From: Actinomycetales bacterium
GTDB taxonomy: Bacteria > Actinomycetota > Actinomycetes > Actinomycetales > Actinomycetaceae
Direction: 5' to 3'
Assembly: GCA_022838965.1 (NCBI GenBank)
Contig: JALHDK010000128.1
Location: 1 to 14,324, forward strand
Length of the DNA: 14,324 nucleotides
Shown: positions 8,212 to 14,324 of the stretch, in pieces
Numbering within the stretch: the stretch's first letter is position 1
Layout of the letters: every line of letters begins with the position of its first letter
The notes under the pieces: generated by a model
Database searches by the model: none
What the model saw: the letters and a program-made list of their open reading frames with translations, nothing else
Told to the model about the DNA's origin: nothing
Translations under genes and position numbers: made by a program

Positions 8212-8658
8212 ATGAGGCGAGCGAGGGCTGCCGGGGCTGCCGTCGCCGTCGCGCTGCTCGCCGGGTGCGTCCCCGGCCGGGAGATCCGCGTCGAGCTGGA
8301 CGGGGCGGCGGCCCGGGTGCGGCTGCTCAACATCGACGCCCCCGAGGAGCCCCGGGAGGGCGCGGGTGGCGAGTGTCTCGCCCGGCAGGCGACGGATGCG
8401 CTGGCCGCGCTCCTTCCCCGAGGCACGGAGGTGCTGCTGGTCTACGACGAGGTCCGCTTCGACCAGTACGGGCGCCTGCTCGCCGGGGTCTTCGTGGGCG
8501 ACAGGCTGGTCAATGCCGAACTGGCGCGCCAGGGACTGGTGCGCCCCGTGGTGTTCGACGGCAATGTGCGCTTCCTCCGCGCCGTCGAGGAGGGACTGGC
8601 GGAGGCTGAGGAGGCCGGTGTCGGGATGTTCGATCCGGCGGCCAACTGTCCATTCTGA
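8212..8658 (+). CDS. thermonuclease (SNase-like) family lipoprotein
   Basis: A 148-aa small secreted nuclease of the staphylococcal nuclease-like fold, predicted to cut DNA or RNA at the outer face of the membrane. A short basic signal leads into a lipobox (LLAGC, Cys19), so it is probably a lipoprotein. The catalytic set is recognisable: Arg37 in VRLLNIDAPEE, Asp42 and Glu45 in the same segment, and Arg88 in DQYGRLLAGV. They correspond to Arg35, Asp40, Glu43 and Arg87 of staphylococcal nuclease. Cys55 and Cys146 may form a disulfide. The ATG at 8212 gives the best signal peptide and sits 7 nt after a -10 box; there is no Shine-Dalgarno site, consistent with leaderless translation. An upstream ATG at 8191 would precede the mapped -10. 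The next gene follows after 49 nt in the same direction. Confidence 0.88.
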   Translation: MRRARAAGAAVAVALLAGCVPGREIRVELDGAAARVRLLNIDAPEEPREGAGGECLARQATDALAALLPRGTEVLLVYDEVRFDQYGRLLAGVFVGDRLVNAELARQGLVRPVVFDGNVRFLRAVEEGLAEAEEAGVGMFDPAANCPF

Positions 8659-8707
8659 AAACCACCCGCAGGTAACGAGGCCAATCAGGCAGAAGGGGGG
8701 CCATCCC

Positions 8708-10072
8708 ATGGCCGATCAGGACCCACGACTCACCGAGCAGGCCGTCCGCAAGGGCGAACTCGAGATCCGCAAGCTGGAGCGCGAGGCCCGCGCCGCGGAG
8801 ATCGCGGCCGCCACCCCCGCCCTCCCCACCCAGCTGGGCGGCGGGACCCTCGCGATTCCGGAGAAGGCCTCGCCGCTGGGAGTCCTCGCCGCCCACCGTT
8901 CCCTGGACGTCATTGCCGCACGGATTGCCGAGGCGCTTCCCCGGGAGGCCACCAGCGTGTGGATCGTGCGCGACGACGCCGTCACCCGCCGCCGCACGAT
9001 TCACGCCATGGTGACCGCCACGCTCGAGCGCATGACGGACGAGCTGACGGCGGCCGCCGCACTCCTGGGACGGGCCCCTTCGGCGGGTGGTGCCGGGGTC
9101 ACCGGGCGGACGGATCTCGCCGGTCCCGGCGCTCAGCCCTCGGGTCGGGAGGTGCCGGAACCCGGCGCGCATCCGGAAATGGTGACCGGCGCCGCCGTCG
9201 CGCTCAATCTCGCGGCCTCCGCCATCCCCCTGATCGGGTCCCTGATGAGGACGAACACCACCATCCGGGCGACGGAAACCACGATCGCCTTCCCGGCGGT
9301 GGCCGCCGCGGTGGCGCGCGAACTGCTCGCCTCGGGCACCAGGGTGCTGCTGGACGGCACGCCCCTGCCGCGGTCGCAGGCGCTGCTGGACTCGGTGCGC
9401 GTGGTCCAGCAGGCGCGCGACAGCCTCGCCCGCGCGCTCGCCCGGTTCCGTGCCGAGCAGGTGGACAGTCCGCCCCCCGCGGTCGCGGCGACGGCGGAAC
9501 GGCTGGAGTCCCTGCGTGCTTTCCTCAAGGAGGCCGTCAAGACGCCGGCACACCTCGACGGACACGAGGCCACCTTCGCCGCCCTCGACGCGGCGGCCAC
9601 GGCCGCCGCGCGCGAGCGTGCCCTGTGGACCGCCGCCGAGAGGCGGGCGAGCGCCGTCGCCGCGGTGCTGGCGGACGTCGACGCCACCCTCGAGGCCCTG
9701 CTCACCCCCGATGCGGGCGGTGTGAGTGCCGTGGCGGCCGCCGCGGAGTGGGAGCAGAACCGGCAGGCCCATGTCCTGGTGCTGACCCCGGGCTACGGTG
9801 GCGCGGAGAGCACGTACGAGGACGTCCAGCTCCGCAGGGACCGCGGGCTGCACGTGGGCTCAGCCGTGGTGACGTGGGTCGTCGTGGGCCCGGACGGCGT
9901 CGTCCTCGCCGCCGGCAACGCCCAGGGTCAGGCGGCCGCGACCACGACCGTCGGCACCACGCGGGTCACCTGGTCCGACGCCGGCCCCGAACCGCGCGCC
10001 GCGGGGGCCGGGTCCCCGGCGACGCCGTCCGTGCCCGAGGAGGTGCGGGACCACCGCGGCTGGGCGGACTGA
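8708..10072 (+). CDS. 454-aa protein of unknown function, mixed helical/beta, non-secreted
   Basis: I do not recognise a family. There is no signal peptide. Residues 8-35 are a charged helix likely to form a coiled coil. Residues 52-122 form an alpha/beta-looking segment ending in a long helix (IHAMVTATLERMTDELTAAA). A Gly/Pro-rich linker covers 122-157. A hydrophobic stretch at 158-180 (GAAVALNLAASAIPLIGSL) could insert in or lie on a membrane. A second alpha/beta piece (190-225) and long Ala-rich helices (225-332) follow. A beta-rich end (353-423) contains AHVLVLTPGYGG and VVTWVVVGPDGVVLAAG. No catalytic motif is obvious. The ATG at 8708 has AAGGGGGG (8693-8700) 7 nt upstream. It lies 49 nt after the nuclease lipoprotein and converges on hisF with a 25-nt gap. 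Codon use is typical of the window. Confidence 0.85.
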   Translation: MADQDPRLTEQAVRKGELEIRKLEREARAAEIAAATPALPTQLGGGTLAIPEKASPLGVLAAHRSLDVIAARIAEALPREATSVWIVRDDAVTRRRTIHAMVTATLERMTDELTAAAALLGRAPSAGGAGVTGRTDLAGPGAQPSGREVPEPGAHPEMVTGAAVALNLAASAIPLIGSLMRTNTTIRATETTIAFPAVAAAVARELLASGTRVLLDGTPLPRSQALLDSVRVVQQARDSLARALARFRAEQVDSPPPAVAATAERLESLRAFLKEAVKTPAHLDGHEATFAALDAAATAAARERALWTAAERRASAVAAVLADVDATLEALLTPDAGGVSAVAAAAEWEQNRQAHVLVLTPGYGGAESTYEDVQLRRDRGLHVGSAVVTWVVVGPDGVVLAAGNAQGQAAATTTVGTTRVTWSDAGPEPRAAGAGSPATPSVPEEVRDHRGWAD

Positions 10073-10097
10073 GCCGCCGGGGAGCCGTGCGGGTGTG

Positions 10098-10862
10098 TCA
10101 CAGGTTCACGGGCACGCCACGCGAGGCGAGGTACTCCTTCACCTGGCGCACGCTGAAGGTGCGGAAGTGGAACACCGACGCCGCCAGCACCGCCGCGACC
10201 CCGGCCTGCGCGACGACGTCGTAGAAGTGCTCCAGTGAGCCCGCCCCGCCGGAGGCGATCACCGGCAGGCTGACGGCGTCGGCCACCGCCTTCGTGAAGG
10301 GAATGTCGTAGCCGGCGAGCGTGCCGTCACCATCCATCGAGGTGGGCAGGATGGCGCCCGCGCCGAGGTCCTCGCACTGCCGCGCCCACGCGACGCAGTC
10401 GAGGCCCGTGCCGCGTTGCCCGCCACTCACGACCACCTCGAACCCGGACGGCAGGTCCGGATTCCGGCGCCCGTCGATGGCGACCACGACACGGTCGGAC
10501 CCGTACGCCCGGGCGGCCTCGCGAACCAGGTCCGGACGGCGGACGGCCGCGCTGTTCATCGAGACCTTCGCGACGCCGACGTCGACGAGGGCGGCGATGT
10601 CCTCCAGCGAGCCGATGCCGCCGCCGACGGTGAGGGGGATGTCGAGAACCGCGGCGACGTTGCGGGCCCACTCGATGCGGGTGGCGCGGCCCTCCACGGT
10701 GGCCGCGATGTCCAGCATGGTGATCTCGTCCGCTCCGGCCGCCTGGTAGAAGCGGGCGTTCTCGACCGGGTCCCCGGCGTCCCGCAGGTCGACGAAGTGC
10801 ACGCCCTTGACGACGCGCCCGTCCTTCATGTCCAGGCACGGAATGACCTTCACCGGTTCCAT
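10098..10862 (-). CDS. hisF: imidazole glycerol phosphate synthase cyclase subunit HisF
   Basis: A (beta/alpha)8-barrel enzyme. With ammonia from the HisH glutaminase it converts PRFAR to imidazole glycerol phosphate and AICAR in histidine synthesis. The length, 254 aa, is standard. The catalytic residues are at the canonical numbers, Asp11 (PCLDMKDGRVVKG) and Asp130 (VVAIDGRR). The phosphate loops TVGGGIGS (78-85) and ASGGAGS (203-209) are intact. The ribosome site AAAGGAGG (10870-10877) is 7 nt before the ATG. It lies 55 nt downstream of the kamA-like gene and is probably in its operon. No hisH, hisA, hisI or other histidine gene is adjacent. The ending HFRTFSVRQVKEYL is, from memory, closer to clostridial or deltaproteobacterial HisF than to usual actinobacterial ones, so transfer or a second copy is possible. 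Confidence 0.92.
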   Translation of the reverse strand: MEPVKVIPCLDMKDGRVVKGVHFVDLRDAGDPVENARFYQAAGADEITMLDIAATVEGRATRIEWARNVAAVLDIPLTVGGGIGSLEDIAALVDVGVAKVSMNSAAVRRPDLVREAARAYGSDRVVVAIDGRRNPDLPSGFEVVVSGGQRGTGLDCVAWARQCEDLGAGAILPTSMDGDGTLAGYDIPFTKAVADAVSLPVIASGGAGSLEHFYDVVAQAGVAAVLAASVFHFRTFSVRQVKEYLASRGVPVNL

Positions 10863-10876
10863 CACCGGTCCTCCTT

Positions 10877-10917
10877 TCGACGCGGGCGTCCGGTGCGGCC
10901 GACGCCGGCAGCGTCGA
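10877..10917 (-). promoter_or_regulatory. intergenic stem-loop between the kamA-like gene and hisF
   Basis: Two nested inverted repeats fill the gap: TCGACGC (10877-10883) with GCGTCGA (10911-10917), and GGCGTC (10885-10890) with GACGCC (10901-10906), around a 10-nt loop. Together they form an interrupted 13-bp stem that ends directly at the hisF ribosome site. There is no T-tract. It may act as a partial terminator, an mRNA-stability element or an attenuator; the sequence alone does not decide. Confidence 0.5.
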
Positions 10918-13122
10918 TTATGGCGCGGGGAGCGGCTGGCGGTCCGGGCTGTCCGAAAGCGCCCGTTCCGCCGAGTGCCCCGTGCCGACGGCCGCGGGGG
11001 CCACCGGTTCGAAGGCGGCGCTGCGCTGCTCCACATGGCCGGCGGAGTAGCCCCAGATGCTCTCGTACTCGGCCGGGTCCTCGCCGATCTCCTCGAGCTG
11101 GGCGAGGTACTGGCTCACCGACTTTGATTCCACCACCACGACGGAGCCGAGATCCTCGATCACCGGCGAGTGTGGCCGGGTGCGATCGAACTCGAAACGC
11201 AGGATGCGGCGACCGTCCGCGGTGATGCCAATGGCCCGGTAGGTGGCGGACTTGCCCACTCCCGGGAGGTTGAGCATGTTGCGGTCGGTGGCGAGGAAGG
11301 GGATCTGGTCCGAGCGGCGGATCTCGTCGATCAGCGTTCGGACGATCGGCGCGTTCGGAATGAAGGAACGCAGGGCGGAGTGGTACCGGAGGTCCACCCG
11401 GCCGATGGACTTCTCCTCGACCTGCTCCTGGGTGAGCCGCGCGTTCGTGGCGAACAATTCCCGGTTCTCGCGGAAGCCCTTCACGGAGAAGGTGTAGTAG
11501 GGCAGGACACCGATGTCGTTGAGCACCGCCCGGGTGCGGGCGGTGTGACCCCGCCGGGACGCCGCGACCGTGAAGACCTCCTGATTGGTCACCGCCCATC
11601 CGGCGTCGAGGAGCCGGCGGATGGCAGCGACCGTGTCGGGTGTGACCTCCATGGCGCTGGAGATGTGGGTCTGGACAACGCACTGGGTGATTCCCACACG
11701 GCGTGCGGCGTCCGCGACCTCCCGGAGCATCGCGACCAGGTCCCCTGCGATGCGCTGGGGCAGGTAGACGGGCAGCTTGGTGCCGAGGCGGATGCGGCGC
11801 ATCTCCGCGCAGCGCTGCGCGGGCTCGCGGGCCCGGTTGTCACGGCGCTTCGCCTCGGCCATCTCGAGAACGGCCTCCAGGATGCGACGCAGGGAAGAGG
11901 TGGAGCTCATCAGGGCATCCCCTCCGGTGATGAGGATGTCCTGCAGGTCGGGGTCGGTGCGGAAGTACTCCAGCGACTCGCGCAGGACCTCGGGCCAGCG
12001 CGTGCCGGGCCGCAGGTCCCGCAGGTTGAAGTTGAAGCGGCCGCGCTGGAAGTCGTACATGCGCTGGCAGTAGGAGCACAGCCCACCACAGGCACGCCCC
12101 ATCGTGTCGGGGATGAAGATCGCGACATCGGGGTACCGCCGGTGGAGCGTGTGGTTCGGCACCACGTATCCCGCCTCGTTCGGCTGCCCCGGCTCGACGA
12201 CGTCCTCCTTCTCCCACGCGGAGATCGCGCCGAACTCGGCAACGAGGTCCCGGCTGTAGAACAGGCAGCTGCGCAGCGGCTCGTCCGCCCACGGGCGCTC
12301 CCGGGCCGAAGGGGGCCGGGTGTCGATGAGGGAGAGGAAGTACGGGGTGGCGAAGACGGGAATCCCGCGGGCCTCCGCGGCGCGCATGATCTCCAGGGTC
12401 TCGGCGTCGACGGCGCCGTCGAGGTACTCGTGCAACGCGTCGACCGTCCGGGCTGCGTAGCGCAGCTGGAACTGGCCGTCCTCCCACCACTCCATCACCC
12501 GTGCACGGGCGACGTCGTCGCTGATGTCTGCCGGGAGCCGGTACGCGCCGGCGTGACCCCCCTCCGCCCGGATCCTCCCGATGAGGACCCGCACGATGCG
12601 TTCCTTGTTGGCGGCCCGCCACGCGATCACCTCCGCGTCCAGGCCGGAGGGGTGCCGGCCCATCCAGCGGAGGACGTCACGCCGCGTGGGCATGCTGCGC
12701 GTCGCGGTGCCTCCGAGTTGCCGGAAGAGGTGAATCATGTCGAGGAGGAAGTCCTCACCGACCTCGCAGGGCTGTCCCCGGACCAGCCGGCGCAGCAGGG
12801 CGATCGGTTCGGAGACCACCCAGGTGCCCCGCACGTTCCCGTCCGGGAACCGTTCGCCCTCGTGGTGCAGGTAGTCCAGCAGCCTCATCACGGCGATGCC
12901 CCGCCACGGGACGGCGAAGAAGGTGGTCTCGTCGCGGGACTCCCCGGTCCAGTACCTCCAGGCGACCGGGAACTCCGTGCGCAGGCGCTCGCGCAGCAGT
13001 CCGCGCAGGCGCTCGACCACCGCCGCGTCGTCGAGCGTGGGATCGCACAACAGCCCGGCGACGTCGGGCGATGCAGCCCGCACCGTCTCCGCGAGGACGA
13101 GTGCTCGTCCTTTTACCAACAC
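10918..13122 (-). CDS. large KamA-family (lysine 2,3-aminomutase-like) radical SAM/PLP protein
   Basis: A radical-SAM enzyme of the KamA/aminomutase group. Such enzymes use an iron-sulfur cluster, S-adenosylmethionine and pyridoxal phosphate to move amino groups, but the substrate here is unknown. The cluster motif CGGLCSYC is at about residues 345-352 of 734, followed by LITGGDALM (the GGE/GGD SAM-binding turn). PGVGKSATYR near 620-630 is a likely equivalent of the KamA PGGGGK segment that holds the PLP lysine. About 330 helical residues precede the radical SAM core, much more than in the roughly 400-aa classical enzyme. The tail after about 690 is low-complexity. The start is uncertain: GTG 13122 follows a TATGCT box by 6 nt, GTG 13164 would give 748 aa with atypical AT-rich codons, and GTG 13083 would give 721 aa. 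Confidence 0.85.
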   Translation of the reverse strand: MLVKGRALVLAETVRAASPDVAGLLCDPTLDDAAVVERLRGLLRERLRTEFPVAWRYWTGESRDETTFFAVPWRGIAVMRLLDYLHHEGERFPDGNVRGTWVVSEPIALLRRLVRGQPCEVGEDFLLDMIHLFRQLGGTATRSMPTRRDVLRWMGRHPSGLDAEVIAWRAANKERIVRVLIGRIRAEGGHAGAYRLPADISDDVARARVMEWWEDGQFQLRYAARTVDALHEYLDGAVDAETLEIMRAAEARGIPVFATPYFLSLIDTRPPSARERPWADEPLRSCLFYSRDLVAEFGAISAWEKEDVVEPGQPNEAGYVVPNHTLHRRYPDVAIFIPDTMGRACGGLCSYCQRMYDFQRGRFNFNLRDLRPGTRWPEVLRESLEYFRTDPDLQDILITGGDALMSSTSSLRRILEAVLEMAEAKRRDNRAREPAQRCAEMRRIRLGTKLPVYLPQRIAGDLVAMLREVADAARRVGITQCVVQTHISSAMEVTPDTVAAIRRLLDAGWAVTNQEVFTVAASRRGHTARTRAVLNDIGVLPYYTFSVKGFRENRELFATNARLTQEQVEEKSIGRVDLRYHSALRSFIPNAPIVRTLIDEIRRSDQIPFLATDRNMLNLPGVGKSATYRAIGITADGRRILRFEFDRTRPHSPVIEDLGSVVVVESKSVSQYLAQLEEIGEDPAEYESIWGYSAGHVEQRSAAFEPVAPAAVGTGHSAERALSDSPDRQPLPAP
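13094..13111. promoter_or_regulatory. perfect palindrome at the 5' end of the kamA-like gene
   Basis: AGGACGAG-TG-CTCGTCCT is an 8+8 bp palindrome. It lies about 18 nt downstream of the TATGCT box, so just after the predicted transcription start, where a repressor operator or an mRNA hairpin would act. It overlaps the first codons if GTG 13122 is used, and lies in the leader if GTG 13083 is used. Confidence 0.4.
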
Positions 13123-13128
13123 TTTGCC

Positions 13129-13134
13129 AGCATA
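13129..13134 (-). promoter_or_regulatory. -10 box TATGCT of the kamA-like gene
   Basis: On the minus strand TATGCT matches TANNNT and ends 6 nt before GTG 13122, in the only strikingly AT-rich patch of this region (13111-13145). No convincing -35 is visible. The spacing suits a leaderless transcript. Confidence 0.45.
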
Positions 13135-13180
13135 CGACGGAATACCGGCGCCTGCCGTCGGCACGGATGGCTCAATGAGG

Positions 13181-13445
13181 TCACGGCAGCTTCTCCGCCA
13201 TCGCCGTCACGACGGCGTCGACCTCGGCCGCCGTCAGCTGGGGCTCCGCCTCCGGGCTGATGAGCACATCGTCGAGCTGGATCGCCATGAGCACGGCGCC
13301 CTCGCGGACAAGGACCCACCGCGTCTCGCGCCGGGCGCCACCGGGGTCCACCCCAAGGCTCCGCTCGGCGTAGCGGTCCGCTCCCACCGCCGGGACGGCC
13401 AGAGCCTCCCGGAGGCCGATCTCCCACTCGCCGCCCGGGAGACCA
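13181..13445 (-). pseudogene. C-terminal remnant of an unidentified gene, 5' end lost
   Basis: About 88 residues with high-GC coding bias end at the TGA at 13181. The segment begins around PGGEWEIGLREALAVP, has two strand-like hydrophobic stretches (RWVLVREGAVLMAIQL) and ends with an amphipathic helix (AAEVDAVVTAMAEKLP). I do not recognise the family; it resembles the end of a small extracytoplasmic domain. No start codon with a ribosome site exists. The frame runs on through the opposite-strand lower-GC gene without good codon use, so coding character stops near 13445. A GTG at 13387 would leave only 68 aa and has no ribosome site. The natural reading is that the 5' part was replaced by the segment to the right. 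Confidence 0.6.
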
Positions 13446-13456
13446 CTTGATGATCG

Positions 13457-13462
13457 TATGAT
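13457..13462 (+). promoter_or_regulatory. -10 box TATGAT of the secreted-protein cassette
   Basis: TATGAT differs from the -10 consensus at one position. It predicts transcription from about 13469, which excludes the in-frame ATG at 13458 as the translation start. No -35 hexamer is evident upstream, where the sequence is still high-GC remnant. Confidence 0.5.
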
Positions 13463-13508
13463 CAGCTTCAACGCGAGCCAAGGGGGGCGACGCGAGATGG
13501 AGGGCAGT

Positions 13509-14288
13509 ATGCGAAAGGGACTAGTCGCGTCTGTATCGCTCACTTGGGGTGTTGGAGCGATGCTGTTCGCTGCGCCGGTCGTGTCGCAGCCGAGCGAATA
13601 CAGCGGGGATGGGGAAGTTGAAGGTCTCAGCGGTGTTTCCGGCATTTCGCGTGTATCGGACTCCGTCCTGCTGGTGGACTTCACCTCCGAAGACGCAGTG
13701 GCGGCGCTCATCGATAACATCGACTTCCTGGACGGGTGGACGATTCAAGCGTCGAACATTGAGACGCTGAGCCCGGCGGAGTTGCGGGAGAGAGACGCTG
13801 CGAACTTGGACCCAGCGGTCATGAGGCAGATGGCGGAGCGTGACGCCATCTGCTCCCCAGAATCGGTCATCAGGCCGTCGTCCGGTACCACTGCGTACTT
13901 GGGGTGCGATCCCGATGCGGGTTTGAGGAGTAGCGGCCCGTTCATCGGCGATGTTGTGGTGAGTCTCGCACGTGCGACGGACGCCGTGATTGCTGATGCC
14001 CTTCCGGGCGTGGATGCTGCAAGCAAGGTTAGCGAACTTCGCCCGGGCTTTTTCGAGGTGACACTCGGAACCGAAACCGGCCAGGCTCTCGCGTCCTTGG
14101 CCAGTGGTGATGCAAACGACGTCTACTTCAATCTCTCAGGCTCGGTCGCCAGTGATGCGAGGGTTCGCCAGGCTGTCTTCACAATCGATGGTGACTGCTT
14201 GGCTTTTCATCGGGCAATAGGAGGGGACCTCTGTTCACCATTCTTGGGCGGCAAGAATCTGGACGGGCTCGACGAGGGGGCCAACTGA
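13509..14288 (+). CDS. secreted protein of unknown function, lower GC than its neighbours
   Basis: A 259-aa predicted exported protein that I do not recognise. The N-terminus MRKGLVASVSLTWGVGAMLF, followed by AAPVVSQ, is a clear signal peptide with a signal-peptidase-I-type end. The mature part is acidic and contains four cysteines in two close sets (ICSPES and LGCDPD; GDCLAF and DLCSPF), so two disulfides are likely. No enzyme motif is visible. ATG 13509 is chosen for GGAGG 5 nt upstream and the basic n-region; ATG 13497, with AAGGGGGG 9 nt upstream, is a fair alternative, while ATG 13458 overlaps the -10 box. Codons such as TTG, GTT and GAA are commoner than in other genes here, pointing to horizontal origin. 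A second gene starts 2 nt after the stop. Confidence 0.75.
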   Translation: MRKGLVASVSLTWGVGAMLFAAPVVSQPSEYSGDGEVEGLSGVSGISRVSDSVLLVDFTSEDAVAALIDNIDFLDGWTIQASNIETLSPAELRERDAANLDPAVMRQMAERDAICSPESVIRPSSGTTAYLGCDPDAGLRSSGPFIGDVVVSLARATDAVIADALPGVDAASKVSELRPGFFEVTLGTETGQALASLASGDANDVYFNLSGSVASDARVRQAVFTIDGDCLAFHRAIGGDLCSPFLGGKNLDGLDEGAN

Positions 14289-14290
14289 TC

Positions 14291-14324
14291 ATGTCTGTGT
14301 CGTTCGGAAGAAGAGGATCCGTTG
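14291..14324 (+). CDS. start of a downstream gene, cut by the window edge
   Basis: An ATG at 14291 lies 2 nt after the secreted-protein stop and is preceded by GAGGGGG (14274-14280), 10 nt upstream. Only about eleven codons (MSVSFGRRGSV) are visible and the frame is open to the edge. The close spacing suggests an operon with the secreted protein. Product unknown. Confidence 0.55.
   Translation, partial: MSVSFGRRGSV

Noticed and set aside
8510..9853. Open frame of 447 codons on the minus strand opposite the 454-aa protein
   Set aside because: It is Arg/Gly-rich with no ribosome site, and runs across the gap into the nuclease gene. The plus-strand reading has a clear ribosome site and normal amino-acid composition.
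13095..13114. Plus-strand rho-independent terminator (palindrome followed by TTTT)
   Set aside because: No plus-strand gene ends here; the position fits a promoter-proximal element of the minus-strand gene better.
11170..13260. Open frame of about 696 codons on the plus strand opposite the kamA-like gene
   Set aside because: It mirrors the high-GC codon structure of the minus-strand gene, is dominated by Arg, Gly, Pro, Val and Asp, and has no recognisable motif; the minus strand has intact radical SAM motifs.
1..14324. CRISPR arrays, tRNA or rRNA genes, insertion sequences, riboswitches
   Set aside because: No regularly spaced repeats, cloverleaf sequence, transposase motifs or recognisable riboswitch cores were seen on reading either strand.

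Overview
The window is a 14.3 kb stretch of a high-GC Gram-positive chromosome. The third-codon-position GC is very high, the Shine-Dalgarno sites are strong (AGGAGG, AAAGGAGG), and some starts look leaderless, with a TANNNT box 6-7 nt before the start codon. The gene types (DUF2207 secreted/membrane proteins with Gly-rich tails, a large KamA-like radical SAM protein) also fit an actinomycete. I cannot name the genus. No rRNA, tRNA, CRISPR array or insertion sequence was seen.

Layout. (1) 1-3696, plus strand: a tight co-directional run of a 5'-truncated MscS-type channel with a long charged tail, the methionine sulfoxide reductase msrB, an endonuclease/exonuclease/phosphatase (EEP) gene broken by a one-base frameshift, and an EamA/RhtA-like exporter. 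(2) 3781-4047, plus: a small GlsB/YeaQ/YmgE stress membrane protein, ending at a perfect 13-bp hairpin that can serve both directions. (3) 4124-8192, minus: two tandem DUF2207 paralogues in one operon. (4) 8212-10072, plus: a thermonuclease-like lipoprotein, whose start overlaps the divergent DUF2207 promoter zone, followed by a 454-aa protein I do not recognise. (5) 10098-13122, minus: a large KamA-like radical SAM/PLP protein followed by a stand-alone hisF, separated by a long stem-loop. (6) 13181-about 13445, minus: the C-terminal remnant of a gene with no start. (7) 13457-14324, plus: a lower-GC segment holding a secreted four-cysteine protein of unknown function and the first codons of a following gene, probably acquired horizontally.

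How the genes fit together: region 1-2 has an envelope-stress, redox and osmotic flavour (channel, MsrB, exporter, GlsB). The DUF2207 pair is exported or membrane-anchored through signal peptides and internal membrane helices. The kamA-like/hisF pair is metabolically puzzling because no HisH or other histidine gene lies beside it. The best candidates for undescribed biology are the 454-aa protein next to the nuclease lipoprotein, the kamA-like/hisF unit, and the secreted-protein cassette at the right edge.
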